Assembly (NCBI RefSeq): GCF_013113835.1
Contig: NZ_VTYQ01000011.1
Coordinates: 36,408 to 100,407 of the forward strand
DNA: 64,000 bases
Reading direction: 5' to 3'
Source of the DNA: Vibrio sp. RE88
Lineage (GTDB): Bacteria > Pseudomonadota > Gammaproteobacteria > Enterobacterales > Vibrionaceae
The position numbers and the translations under genes are program-made. Positions 1-9,067 of the stretch are shown here, in pieces (position 1 is the first letter of the stretch; every line of letters starts with the position of its first letter). The notes under the pieces were generated by a model that searched no databases, was not told the DNA's origin, and saw nothing but the letters and a program-made list of their open reading frames with translations.

Positions 1-424
1 GTATGGAAATCCCGACACTACTGAACGCCATCACCACTTTGGTAAATATACTTTTCGGGTGAATCGCGGAGTAAACGCCGAGGGGTATCGAACAAACGAT
101 GATGATAACGGTGGCGCCAAACACCAGCTCTAGTGTCGCAACCAGCTTATCAAGAATCACTTCAACCGCTGGGCGCTTGAAGAAATAAGAAGTACCTAAA
201 TCACCTTGCAGCGCAGCGCCAACAAAGCGAGTGTATTTAGTAATGAAGGGATCGTTAAGGCCGAGCTCATCACGCAGAGCTTGACGCTCCGCTTCAGAAA
301 CCGACTGACCAACAAGCTCACGCAATGGGTCACCCAGATTGTCCTGAATGGCAAACGCCACCAAACTGATCACAAACATCACTATCAGTGCCTGAAACAG
401 GCGCTTGACCAGAAACGAAAACAT
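1..424 (-). CDS. Peptide/nickel-type ABC transporter permease (DppB-like), partial
   Basis: Only the first 141 codons are present; the gene runs off the left edge. The N-terminus (MFSFLVKRLFQALIVMFVIS) is the usual first membrane helix of DppB/OppB-family permeases. A periplasmic stretch with the family-typical LRDELGLNDPF and GDLGTSYF segments follows, then a second helix near residues 100-115. Such a subunit forms half of the inner-membrane channel for di/oligopeptides or related solutes. An AGGGGCAAGG ribosome-binding site precedes the ATG at 424. It is the third gene of a minus-strand operon after the ATPase fusion and the binding protein, separated from the latter by a hairpin-containing gap of 173 bases. 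The substrate cannot be told from this fragment. Confidence 0.88.
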   Translation of the reverse strand, partial: MFSFLVKRLFQALIVMFVISLVAFAIQDNLGDPLRELVGQSVSEAERQALRDELGLNDPFITKYTRFVGAALQGDLGTSYFFKRPAVEVILDKLVATLELVFGATVIIIVCSIPLGVYSAIHPKSIFTKVVMAFSSVGISI

Positions 425-548
425 TCCTTGCCCCTTTAACTTTCCGTAGATTTCAGTCTGCTAAACCAGAATTACTCCGGTCGCATTTTCAGTCTTAAAA
501 ATGGCACCTAACCCGACTGAAACAAAGCTAAGCACCAAAAAATTAAGT

Positions 549-573
549 TTTGGCACCCGAAAAGGGTGCCAAT
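549..573 (-). terminator. Intercistronic hairpin between binding protein and permease
   Basis: GGCACCC and GGGTGCC form a stem around a short TTTTC loop just after the binding-protein stop. Extra A-T pairs extend it, and T-rich sequence follows on the minus strand without an immediate clean U-run. It is better read as a 3'-protecting or partial-termination hairpin. That would keep binding protein more abundant than permease, a common arrangement in ABC import operons. Confidence 0.55.
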
Positions 574-597
574 ATTCCTACTTAATTCTGTGAGGGG

Positions 598-2148
598 TTA
601 TTTCACCACCAAGTCACCGAAGTAAGGGAAGTTCATCGCGTTCACGATTGGCGCGATATCAACGTTAGATTTTGCACCCCAAGCAAGGTTCTGCCAGTGT
701 AGAGGAACAAACGCCGCTTCGTTGTAAAGCGTTGCTTCTACTTTCTGTAGCATTTCGGCACGCTTCGCAGGGTCCGTTTCTACGTTAGATGCGTTAACCA
801 GCTTGTCGACTTCAGAGTTAGAGTAATGACCACAGTTGTACTGGCCTTTACCTGTTGCTTCGTCACGCGTCATGGTTAGGAACTCGGAGAAGTTCGCAGA
901 ATCTTCTGTATCTGAGTGCCAACCGATCATCAGCATGTCAGCCGCACACTTGTCGAACTCTGGCCAGTATTGCGCTTTAGGCATGGTCTTCAGATCCACT
1001 TTGATGCCGATCTTAGACAGCATTGCTGCCGCAGCCTGAGCAATTTTCGCGTCGTTTACGTAACGGTTGTTTGGCGCCATCATTGTTAGCGTGAAGCCAT
1101 TTTCGTAACCCGCTTCCTTCATCAGCTCTTTAGCTTTCTTCAGGTCGTAACGTGGCACGAGATTCGCTTCGTAGCCTGCATAGCCTTCAGGACCTTGCTG
1201 ACCCGCAACCGTAGCGAAGCCTTTCATGATCTTCTTCACGATGCCTTCGTTGTTGATCGCGTGAACAATCGCCTGACGAACACGAACGTCTTTCAGTGCT
1301 TCGTTGCTGCTTTGGTTCATTTGGAATGTGATGATACGTGTACCAGGTAGTGTCACTAGGTCTACGTTCTTCGCGCCTTTCACACGTTTGTGATCGTTTG
1401 GTGCAACCGGTGCAATCATGTCGACGTCACCAGAAAGAAGCGCTGCAACACGTGTTGCGTCTTCTTTAATTGGCACTAGTGTTAGCTTGTCTACGTTACC
1501 TGTGTCTTTGTCCCAGTAATCGCCAAAGCGCTCGAACGTCACTTTTACGCCTTGCTCACGCTGAGTGACGATAAATGGACCAGTACCAGATACGTTAGTT
1601 GAAGCGAACGAGTTACCGTGCTTCACCACTTCCGCTTTGTCTTTGCCATCTTCAGTCTTACCAGAGTAGAATTTGCTGTCCATTGGGAAGATGTAGGTTG
1701 CGGTTTGCAGAACCAGCGGGTAAGCACCTTTCGATACTAGCTCAACCGTGTAGTCGTCTACTTTTACCATCTTCTCGTATGGTTCGAAGATCGCTTTAAA
1801 GTCAGGAGAGTCTTTCAGACGGTCAAACGTCCAAACTACGTCATCAGCCGTCAGTTCGTTACCAGAGTGGAACTTCACGCCTTTACGAAGCTGGAAGCGG
1901 AAAGTCGTGTCATCTACACGTTCCCATTTCTCTGCTAGGCGAGGTTCAAAATCTAACTTTTGTGTGTAACGAACTAGTGGATCAAACACCATGTGAGACA
2001 TTTGCAGTGTACCGCCAGATAGCTGCTCATGCGGATCCAAAGACACTGGGTCAGCATCATAAGCTACTGTAATATCTGCCGCTGCTGCGCTAAAGCTTAA
2101 GCCAGCTGCCATTAAAGCCACTGCTAGTTTGCTTTTCATGGTTTTCAT
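598..2148 (-). CDS. Periplasmic solute-binding protein of a peptide ABC transporter (SBP_bac_5)
   Basis: This 516-residue family-5 extracellular solute-binding protein captures peptides or similar solutes for the ABC permease. The start at 2148 is chosen because AGGAG lies 7 bases upstream and gives a clean Sec signal peptide (MKTMKSKLAVALMAAGLSFS, then AAA cleavage); an upstream in-frame extension has no such signal. The mature protein begins ADITVAYDADPVSLDPHEQL, with the family hallmarks AEKWERVDDTTFRFQLRKGVKFHSG and ALKDVRVRQAIVHAIN. It lies 87 bases downstream of the dual ATPase gene, so the order ATPase, binding protein, permease is unusual compared with dppABCDF. Peptide, glutathione or opine-type ligands are all possible. 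Confidence 0.9.
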   Translation of the reverse strand: MKTMKSKLAVALMAAGLSFSAAAADITVAYDADPVSLDPHEQLSGGTLQMSHMVFDPLVRYTQKLDFEPRLAEKWERVDDTTFRFQLRKGVKFHSGNELTADDVVWTFDRLKDSPDFKAIFEPYEKMVKVDDYTVELVSKGAYPLVLQTATYIFPMDSKFYSGKTEDGKDKAEVVKHGNSFASTNVSGTGPFIVTQREQGVKVTFERFGDYWDKDTGNVDKLTLVPIKEDATRVAALLSGDVDMIAPVAPNDHKRVKGAKNVDLVTLPGTRIITFQMNQSSNEALKDVRVRQAIVHAINNEGIVKKIMKGFATVAGQQGPEGYAGYEANLVPRYDLKKAKELMKEAGYENGFTLTMMAPNNRYVNDAKIAQAAAAMLSKIGIKVDLKTMPKAQYWPEFDKCAADMLMIGWHSDTEDSANFSEFLTMTRDEATGKGQYNCGHYSNSEVDKLVNASNVETDPAKRAEMLQKVEATLYNEAAFVPLHWQNLAWGAKSNVDIAPIVNAMNFPYFGDLVVK

Positions 2149-2235
2149 TGCATAACTCCTTATGCGGGATTCATCCCTAGTTGTTGTATTTGCTTCTGTT
2201 TTTGTCACCCAAATGCATCGGGTAATGTCTACGAC

Positions 2236-3951
2236 TTACGCCGTTTTTACTTCTTCTCTTAAGCCTGTAAATTCAGGCATTAATGAAATCAGTTGTTGAC
2301 TGTATTCGTGCTGAGGTGATCTAAAGAGCTGTTCGGTCGGCGCCACTTCCAGTAGCGTACCCATTTGCATCACACCCACTCGATCACACATTTGGCGAAT
2401 AACGGGTAAATCGTGACTGATAAACAGCATGGTTAGATTTAACTCATCTTGTAAATCTTTTAATAAGTTCAGAATCTGTGCCTGTACCGATACATCGAGC
2501 GCTGATGTCGGTTCATCACAAATCAGAAGACGTGGACGGGTTGCCAGTGCTCGCGCAATCGAAATACGCTGACGCTGACCACCTGAGAATTCGTGTGGGT
2601 ACTTCACACCCGCCATCTTGCCCAGACCAACGTGATCAAGAAGATCGTGCACGATCTGGCGCGTTTCGTTTTCATTGCTAGTAAGCTTGTGGAAACGGAT
2701 TGGCTCGGCGATGATATCGAAGATCTTCATCCGCGGGTTCATTGAGGTGTATGGGTTCTGGAACACCATCTGCATTTGACGGCGTAGAGGGCGACGTTCT
2801 TTCTCTGACTTCAAAGACGTGAGGTCAATGCCCTCGAATGTCACCTTGCCCGAATTTGGCTGATACAGACCCGCAATCACACGTGCAATGGTTGACTTAC
2901 CCGAACCCGATTCGCCCACCAAGCCAAAGGTTTCCCCTTCGAAGACTTCAAAGCTGACATTGTTCGATGCCTGTACGTACTCACGGCGGCTTTCAAACAA
3001 TGAATCCTTGGTGGTAAAGCGAAGATTGACGTTCTCTACTGTCAATAATGAGCCTGTGTAATCACGGTGATCTTGGCTTTGACCCAACCAGTGATTCTTC
3101 ACATCCAATGGTTCCATTTCGTGCGCTTCTTCTATGTAGCTCACGAGTGGGAAGCGATCGAGTTTTACATCGGAACGTGGTACCGCAGAAATCAGGCTGC
3201 GAGTATATGGGTGATCCGGGTCGCCAAGCACTTTGGCAGTATTACCAAATTCAACCAGGTCGCCTCGGTACATTACCGCAACACGGTCTGTTACGTTAGA
3301 AACCACGCCCATGTCGTGCGTTACTAACATACAACCCACGTTGTTCTTAATACACAATTCGCGAATCAAACTCAGGATTTGGTCCTGAATGGATACATCC
3401 AGTGCCGTCGTCGGTTCATCGGCAATGATCAGATCCGGCTCGCCGGCCAGTGCAATGGCAATCACCACACGTTGGCGCATACCGCCAGAAAACTGGTGTG
3501 GGAACTGCTTGAGACGGTTTTCTGGTTGAGGGATGCCCACTTGCTGCATCAGAGATAAAGCGCGCTGATACGCTTCTTCATCCGTTACCTTCATGTTGGC
3601 ATGAATGGTTTCTTTCAACTGCTGTTCGACAGTAAAAAGCGGGTTAAGTGAGGTCATTGGATCCTGAAAGATAAATCCAATTTTTGAGCCTCGTACCTGG
3701 CGCATTTCTTCTGCCGATAAGCCTGAGATCAGCTCACCGTCTAAGTAAACATCACCACTGGCGATGCGACCAGGCGGGCTCAGCAAATCAATGACGGCAT
3801 TACCGACTGTCGATTTACCAGCACCAGACTCACCCACAACGCCCACAATCTCACCTCGTTCGATGTTGAACGATAGAGATTTAACTGCTGCATGCACACC
3901 GTGGCGTGATGGGTATTCGATACGAAGATTTTTAACTTCTAAAAGTGACAT
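2236..3951 (-). CDS. Fused dual ABC ATPase (DppD-DppF-like) of a peptide transporter
   Basis: This 571-residue protein contains two complete ABC ATPase halves that are separate genes in dppDF or oppDF. The first half has Walker A GESGAGKST, signature FSGGMRQRV and Walker B IIADEPTTALD. The second has GESGSGKST, FSGGQRQRI and LICDEPTSALD. Both halves look catalytically intact. The C-terminal region of the first half (DPDHPYTRSL) is the oligopeptide-transporter extension. The protein powers uptake at the inner face of the membrane. It is the first gene of the importer operon on the minus strand; the upstream 0.9 kb holds no gene and should contain its promoter. Confidence 0.92.
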   Translation of the reverse strand: MSLLEVKNLRIEYPSRHGVHAAVKSLSFNIERGEIVGVVGESGAGKSTVGNAVIDLLSPPGRIASGDVYLDGELISGLSAEEMRQVRGSKIGFIFQDPMTSLNPLFTVEQQLKETIHANMKVTDEEAYQRALSLMQQVGIPQPENRLKQFPHQFSGGMRQRVVIAIALAGEPDLIIADEPTTALDVSIQDQILSLIRELCIKNNVGCMLVTHDMGVVSNVTDRVAVMYRGDLVEFGNTAKVLGDPDHPYTRSLISAVPRSDVKLDRFPLVSYIEEAHEMEPLDVKNHWLGQSQDHRDYTGSLLTVENVNLRFTTKDSLFESRREYVQASNNVSFEVFEGETFGLVGESGSGKSTIARVIAGLYQPNSGKVTFEGIDLTSLKSEKERRPLRRQMQMVFQNPYTSMNPRMKIFDIIAEPIRFHKLTSNENETRQIVHDLLDHVGLGKMAGVKYPHEFSGGQRQRISIARALATRPRLLICDEPTSALDVSVQAQILNLLKDLQDELNLTMLFISHDLPVIRQMCDRVGVMQMGTLLEVAPTEQLFRSPQHEYSQQLISLMPEFTGLREEVKTA

Positions 3952-4852
3952 TACCAGACCTCTACTGCTTTGGCAGTTTTCTGCCCTGTCTGAAAAGTGA
4001 ATCCATTCAAGCCAGCCCGCTTACCCAATCAAGTTAGATAAAATTGGGTACACCGTTCTGGCAATTTATAAGGTCATCAATTTGGCAAAAAATTCACAGA
4101 AAAGCAACAAACATAGTATAAAAAGTCGAGTTCGAACAAATACCAAGCAGCTTATGAAAATAAATATGCAATTAGGTTATATCATCGGTTGGTCGAACCT
4201 GTTGTTAATACCCACAAAAACCCTTTATTTATAAGCACTATCAGTTATGAGTTAGGCCCTGGGGTTATAAACAACAAGGAATAAAAATTCACTAAAAACA
4301 CAGTCTGGCTATTTAACAAAATAAAAACATACAACTGCAATTAACTAAATGGTTAGTAACTTAAACTATATGTATCGCCAATAATAAAACTTTAGTTCAG
4401 ATTTCTGGTAAATCAACAGTGGAAATTACTATGGTTAATTGAAGGCGTTCAAATCGAGTGCAAGTGGAATTTCTGCTTAACTATTTAGTGCATACGTAGA
4501 ACATATGACTGTTGGCAGAAAGCGTATCGCAACCAAGAAACTGAGCGTTCAAGGCAGCATAGCAGGCACAATGAAAACCATAGATACACTTATTCAAGCG
4601 ATTGTATTCAAATGCAAAAACACAGCACTTCTTGATGTCTGCCAGAAAGCCAATTCCACCCGCTCATCGTGATGATAATGATGCTCTTAGAAGCGAGACC
4701 TCTGCTCTTAATCTAAGAACTCACCCTCCATATTCGAATAAATAAGAAAGCGCCACTGGTTGCCGATATTTTGATGCATGACAGAATGAGAGAGGCTAAA
4801 GGGTTTCTCAAGCACAGAGATTAGACGTGAAAATATGGATAGAGCGGAGACG
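3952..4852. other. Gene-free AT-rich interval
   Basis: No convincing open frame, RNA gene or repeat was seen in these 900 bases between the ABC operon start and the tRNA-operon terminator. The part at 4080-4440 is strongly AT-rich. It presumably holds the promoter of the minus-strand ABC operon, but no clear hexamer pair stood out. Confidence 0.5.
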
Positions 4853-4880
4853 AAAAAACCCCAGCCTTTCGACTGGGGTT
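4853..4880 (-). terminator. Rho-independent terminator of the tRNA operon
   Basis: AACCCCAG (4857-4864) pairs with CTGGGGTT (4873-4880) around an 8-base loop, and six T follow on the minus strand. It lies 12 bases after the CCA of the last tRNA. Confidence 0.9.
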
Positions 4881-4891
4881 CTATCTAATAG

Positions 4892-4968
<77 letters not shown>

Positions 4969-5022
4969 ACTTGTGTTTCATCTTGAACATATCAAGATTG
5001 GAAGCAAAGCTACCAGAATAAA

Positions 5023-5099
5023 TGGGGTGGCTAACGGGACTTGAACCCGCGACAACTGGAATCACAATCCAGGGCTCTACCAACTGAGCTATAGCCACC
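5023..5099 (-). tRNA. tRNA-His (anticodon GTG), copy 2
   Basis: Minus strand, anticodon loop TTGTGAT giving GTG, encoded CCA, and the extra 5' G (G-1) typical of tRNA-His opposite C73. The sequence is identical to the copy at 5277-5353. Confidence 0.97.
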
Positions 5100-5144
5100 A
5101 TCAATTTTTGTGTCTACCGCTCTATAAAGCCATAAACGAAAGAG

Positions 5145-5221
<77 letters not shown>

Positions 5222-5276
5222 ACTTATGTTTTATCTCGATAATGAATCAAGAATGGAGACAATGCCACCAGAATAA

Positions 5277-5353
5277 TGGGGTGGCTAACGGGACTTGAAC
5301 CCGCGACAACTGGAATCACAATCCAGGGCTCTACCAACTGAGCTATAGCCACC
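5277..5353 (-). tRNA. tRNA-His (anticodon GTG), copy 1
   Basis: Anticodon GTG with encoded CCA and G-1. It follows tRNA-Arg in the operon, as hisR follows argX in enteric bacteria. Confidence 0.97.
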
Positions 5354-5394
5354 ATTATATTTGCCAATTTAACTTACCTTAGTAAGCGTCCGGA

Positions 5395-5471
<77 letters not shown>

Positions 5472-5492
5472 ATGCCCTATCGGCGGAGTGGA

Positions 5493-5540
5493 ATAATACG
5501 TATATCACACTAGGCCGTCTAGTACTTTTTAAACTTTTTT
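5493..5540 (-). promoter_or_regulatory. Promoter of the tRNA operon
   Basis: On the minus strand, TAGACG (5516-5521) and TATTAT (5493-5498) are 17 bases apart. Upstream is an A/T-rich UP-like stretch (5522-5540); downstream is a GC-rich discriminator (CCGCCG). This is the layout of a strong, stringently controlled stable-RNA promoter. The leader before tRNA-Arg would be about 15 bases. Confidence 0.7.
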
Positions 5541-5616
5541 TATCGTTTGGCGCCTTTTTGGGCAATTAAAGTGTGATAAACCCCTATTTCCCATTAGATA
5601 ACCCCATGGAAGCGGG

Positions 5617-5700
5617 TAACTTGTTGTTTATTGCAACAAGTTATCAGGATATAATCACCCAATATTTACATTGATTTAACAGCGAAACGCTGTGGATCAA
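5617..5700 (+). promoter_or_regulatory. Cytochrome c5 promoter region with dyad and leader hairpin
   Basis: A 10-bp perfect inverted repeat TAACTTGTTG/CAACAAGTTA (5617-5626 and 5634-5643) lies just upstream of a perfect TATAAT (5650-5655) and covers the expected -35 position, where no good hexamer is seen. That suggests an activator site. Downstream, ACAGCG/CGCTGT flanked by TTGAT/ATCAA (5671-5700) would fold as a hairpin in the 5' leader. The regulator is not identified. Confidence 0.45.
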
Positions 5701-5749
5701 ACCACACTCTAATAATAGGTAAGCACGAACTTACCTTCAGGAATGTAAA

Positions 5750-6172
5750 GTGAGTTTAATGGATATGTCTCGAAAAATCTTAACCGCTTTGGTCGCTGCG
5801 ATCACTTTTTCTAGCGCCTCTTTTGCAGCTAATGTAAGCCAAGAAGAATACGATGCGATTGCAGAACGCATTAAACCTGTTGGTGGTGTTTATCTGGCAG
5901 GCGCAGAGCCAGTAAAAGCAGAGCCAACTGGCCCACGGGATGGTGCGACAGTATACGGTACATTCTGTATCGCTTGTCACGCATCAGGGGTAAGCGGCGC
6001 ACCAAAAACTGGTGATGCTGGTGATTGGGGTCCTCGTATCGCACAAGGTAAAGACGTGCTGAAAGACCACGCAATTAACGGCTTCAACGCGATGCCAGCG
6101 AAAGGGTCTTGTATGGATTGTTCAGATGACGAAATCGTTGCTGCAATTGAGCACATGATTGCTGATCTGTAA
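5750..6172 (+). CDS. Cytochrome c5
   Basis: This 140-residue periplasmic mono-haem c-type cytochrome is probably an electron shuttle to terminal oxidases. It has an N-terminal signal peptide (ILTALVAAITFSSASFA, then A-N), one haem-binding CIACH, and the cytochrome c5 C-terminal signature GFNAMPAKG followed by CMDCSDDEI, whose two cysteines form the family disulfide. A distal Met ligand is available in the NAMPAKG segment. The start is taken as GTG at 5750, eight bases after AGGA; ATG at 5759 or 5765 is also possible. A strong terminator follows directly, so it is monocistronic, convergent with rep. Confidence 0.9.
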   Translation: MSLMDMSRKILTALVAAITFSSASFAANVSQEEYDAIAERIKPVGGVYLAGAEPVKAEPTGPRDGATVYGTFCIACHASGVSGAPKTGDAGDWGPRIAQGKDVLKDHAINGFNAMPAKGSCMDCSDDEIVAAIEHMIADL

Positions 6173-6190
6173 TCCCACCTTATATATAGA

Positions 6191-6224
6191 AGAAGGGCTT
6201 GGTTTTTACCAAGCCCTTCTTTTT
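6191..6224 (+). terminator. Terminator of cytochrome c5 gene
   Basis: A perfect 12-bp stem, AGAAGGGCTTGG/CCAAGCCCTTCT, with a TTTTTA loop and a T-run on the plus strand. The end of rep lies 25 bases further on, so the hairpin could also slow minus-strand transcripts. Confidence 0.9.
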
Positions 6225-6248
6225 GTCTGTGCGCTTTATAAGTGGCAA

Positions 6249-8267
6249 TTACTTCTTATTGAACATCGCACGAATATTAGCGATGTGTGCCTGCCCTTTG
6301 GCCATGCGCTCTTCTTGCGTCTGAGGCTTTTTATTCACTTCCCACTCCACATCATCAAACGGCAGCTCATCAAGGAAGCGACTCTGGGTCGGCTTGATCA
6401 ACTCACCAAACTGGCGACGCTCTTTACACATGGTAAAGGTTAACTCGCGCTGGGCACGGGTGATCCCTACGTACATCAGACGGCGCTCTTCCTCAACATT
6501 GTCTTCATCAATGCTGGTCTGGTGAGGCAAAATGCCCTCTTCCGAACCAATCAAGTAGACATAAGGAAACTCCAAACCTTTTGACGCATGCAAGGTCATC
6601 AGTTGCACCGCATCACTGTCATCATCTTCTTCCCCCCGCTCCATCATGTCCCGCAGTGTCAAACGTTGAACCACCTCTTTAATGGTCTTTTCTTCCTGAT
6701 CATAATTGTCCCCTTCTAGGTCAGCCACAATCCAGGAATACAGATCGGAGACGTTTTTCATCCGCATTTCTGCCGCTTTCGGACTCGCAGAGGTTTCATA
6801 TAGCCAATCTTCGTAGTTGATGTCCCGCACTAATGAGCGCACCGCTTCGACTGTATCTCCCCGCTCAGCCTGATCGGCGATCTTGACCAACCACTGACTG
6901 AAACGGCGCAAATTTTCTAACCCACGACCAGAAAGGTGCTGCTCCAGCCCGATCTCAAAACTACAGTCAAACAGGCTTTTGCCGCGCATATTGGCGTAAC
7001 TGCCCAGTTTTTCCAAGGTTACCGGGCCAATCTCACGTCGTGGCGTGTTCACAATGCGCAAAAATGCGTTGTCATCATCCGGGTTCACTAACACACGCAA
7101 ATACGCCATGATGTCTTTGATTTCAGCACGCGCAAAAAACGAAGTGCCGCCAGAGAGCTTGTAAGGCACTCGGTTTTGCATCAGAGATTTTTCAATCAGA
7201 CGAGACTGATGGTTACCACGATACAAGATGGCGTAATCGCGGTAATCAGTACGATTGAGGAACTTATGCGCGATCAGCTCACCTGTCACGCGCTCCGCTT
7301 CATGCTCTTCATCTTTCGCCAGTAACACTTTGAGCTTTTCGCCATCGGGGATTTCAGAAAACAACGACTTTTCATACACGTGTGGGTTGTTGGCAATCAA
7401 GATGTTGGCAGCGCGCAGAATTCGGCTGGTAGAACGATAGTTCTGCTCCAGCTTTATCAAACGAAGGCTTGGATAATCTTCACCTAATAACACTAAGTTC
7501 TGCGGTTTCGCACCACGCCAAGAATAGATTGACTGGTCATCGTCCCCTACCACCGTCAGGCGACCCCGCTCGCCTACAATCAGTTTGACCAGCTCATACT
7601 GACTGGTGTTGGTATCCTGATACTCATCGACCAATAAATAACGAATACGATTCTGCCAACGCTGACGGACTTCTTCATTGGTACGCAGCAGCAGAACAGG
7701 TAAAGCGATCAAGTCATCAAAGTCGAGCGCATTGTAGGCTTTCATCTGTTTCTGATACATGTCAAAACAGAAGGCAAACAGTTGCTGCTGCTCCCCTTGA
7801 GCGCGCGCTTTGGCCTGCTCCGGAGTCAGCATGTCGTTTTTCCAGTTAGAAATGGTGCTGAGTAGCTGGCGCAATAAATCTTTGTCGCCATCGAGCTGCT
7901 TCTCAGTCAGTTCTTTCAACAGTGCTAGCTGATCTTGGTCGTCAAACAGAGAAAAACCTGACTTTAACCCCAACGCCTTGTATTCACGTTTAATAATGTT
8001 GAGGCCTAAGGTGTGGAACGTCGATACCATCAAGCCTTTCGATTCGTTCTTGCCTAACGTCTGGCCGACACGCTCTTTCATTTCACGTGCTGCTTTGTTG
8101 GTGAATGTCACCGCAGCAATATTTCGAGCTTTGTAACCGCACTGCTGAACCAAATACGCAATCTTATTGGTAATAACACGTGTTTTACCCGATCCCGCCC
8201 CCGCCAAGACCAGACATGGTCCTGATACGTACTTTACGGCTTCATCTTGATTGGGGTTCAGCTTCAT
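6249..8267 (-). CDS. rep: ATP-dependent DNA helicase Rep
   Basis: This 672-residue superfamily-1A 3'-5' helicase helps replication forks past bound proteins and restarts them. Walker A is GAGSGKTR near residue 25, Walker B/motif II LLVDEYQDTN, motif III VVGDDDQSIYSWRGA, motif IV QNYRS, motif V MTLHASKGLEFPYVY and motif VI YVGITRAQ; all are intact. Length and sequence closely match E. coli Rep rather than UvrD. The ATG at 8267 is preferred over an in-frame TTG at 8285 because it gives the family N-terminus MKLNPNQDEAV. It is convergent with the cytochrome c5 gene and divergent from vexR. Confidence 0.96.
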   Translation of the reverse strand: MKLNPNQDEAVKYVSGPCLVLAGAGSGKTRVITNKIAYLVQQCGYKARNIAAVTFTNKAAREMKERVGQTLGKNESKGLMVSTFHTLGLNIIKREYKALGLKSGFSLFDDQDQLALLKELTEKQLDGDKDLLRQLLSTISNWKNDMLTPEQAKARAQGEQQQLFAFCFDMYQKQMKAYNALDFDDLIALPVLLLRTNEEVRQRWQNRIRYLLVDEYQDTNTSQYELVKLIVGERGRLTVVGDDDQSIYSWRGAKPQNLVLLGEDYPSLRLIKLEQNYRSTSRILRAANILIANNPHVYEKSLFSEIPDGEKLKVLLAKDEEHEAERVTGELIAHKFLNRTDYRDYAILYRGNHQSRLIEKSLMQNRVPYKLSGGTSFFARAEIKDIMAYLRVLVNPDDDNAFLRIVNTPRREIGPVTLEKLGSYANMRGKSLFDCSFEIGLEQHLSGRGLENLRRFSQWLVKIADQAERGDTVEAVRSLVRDINYEDWLYETSASPKAAEMRMKNVSDLYSWIVADLEGDNYDQEEKTIKEVVQRLTLRDMMERGEEDDDSDAVQLMTLHASKGLEFPYVYLIGSEEGILPHQTSIDEDNVEEERRLMYVGITRAQRELTFTMCKERRQFGELIKPTQSRFLDELPFDDVEWEVNKKPQTQEERMAKGQAHIANIRAMFNKK

Positions 8268-8405
8268 AGGAGTCTCTGAGGTCAAAATCTGTGGAGCCTA
8301 TAATAATGGTGCAATAGATCGATTGCTATGTTTAATCGTAGTACGCCAATTGCAGCTAAAATGATCTCATTGACTGTAAATTTACATAATTAACGAAATG
8401 TTTTA

Positions 8406-8455
8406 TTGCACTAGTGTGCAGTTATTGGGCTATAATGAATGAACGTTCATTCATT
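8406..8455 (+). promoter_or_regulatory. vexR promoter with perfect palindromic operator
   Basis: A perfect TATAAT (8431-8436) with a possible TTGCAC (8406-8411, spacing 19) precedes vexR. A 22-bp perfect palindrome centred on AACGTT (8434-8455) overlaps the end of the -10 box. Its half-site is TGAATGAACG. A TetR-family dimer bound here would block its own operon, so this is the likely VexR operator. Confidence 0.7.
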
Positions 8456-8467
8456 GATAGTAAGACT

Positions 8468-9049
8468 ATGTCTAGTAACACGGCAATAGATAAGCACGAG
8501 CAGATCCTCACAGCAGCCGAAAAGCTGATTGCAGAGTCAGGGTTTCAAGGCCTGTCGATGCAAAAGCTGGCTAAAGAAGCTGGGGTAGCTGCGGGTACTA
8601 TCTATCGTTATTTCTCAGATAAAGAGCATCTACTGGATGAAGTGCGTTTAAACGTCGCCGAACGGATTGCAACTGCCGTCCAAGCTGGCGTCAATGACGA
8701 TATGCCCTTGAAAACACGCTATCGCACTATGTGGTTAAACATCTGGAACCTTGCAGGTTCCAATATGGAAACCCTGAGTAATCGCGTTCAATATGAATCT
8801 CTTCCCTGTGCAAATAAGCGAAAAACTCGGGAACTTGAGCGACAAATGTTTGCCCAAGTGGATCGGTTGTTTAATCAAGGAAAAGAGCAAGGGATTTTTA
8901 AACCTCTCGACAATGAGATTCTTTCAGGGCTGAGTTTTGAAGCCAGTGTTGCACTGGCCCGAAAACATGCTTTGGGATACTACCAGTTGGATGAAGCAGC
9001 CTTAGAAGCCGCAATCGAAGCCAGCTGGGATGCAATAATTCAACACTAA
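8468..9049 (+). CDS. vexR: TetR-family regulator of the RND efflux operon (VexR-type)
   Basis: This 193-residue TetR protein has an N-terminal helix-turn-helix (ILTAAEKLIAESGFQGLSMQ, then AGVAAGTIYRYFSDKEHLL) and a variable C-terminal ligand-binding domain. The start at 8468 (MSSNTAIDKHEQ) is chosen because the longer frame would begin inside the promoter palindrome region. The next gene, the membrane-fusion protein, starts 18 bases after its stop. Position and order match V. cholerae vexR-vexA-vexB from memory. Its likely job is feedback control of the pump in response to pumped compounds such as bile salts or detergents; ligand not determinable here. Confidence 0.85.
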   Translation: MSSNTAIDKHEQILTAAEKLIAESGFQGLSMQKLAKEAGVAAGTIYRYFSDKEHLLDEVRLNVAERIATAVQAGVNDDMPLKTRYRTMWLNIWNLAGSNMETLSNRVQYESLPCANKRKTRELERQMFAQVDRLFNQGKEQGIFKPLDNEILSGLSFEASVALARKHALGYYQLDEAALEAAIEASWDAIIQH

Positions 9050-9067
9050 CTTGGAGTTCTGATCAGA

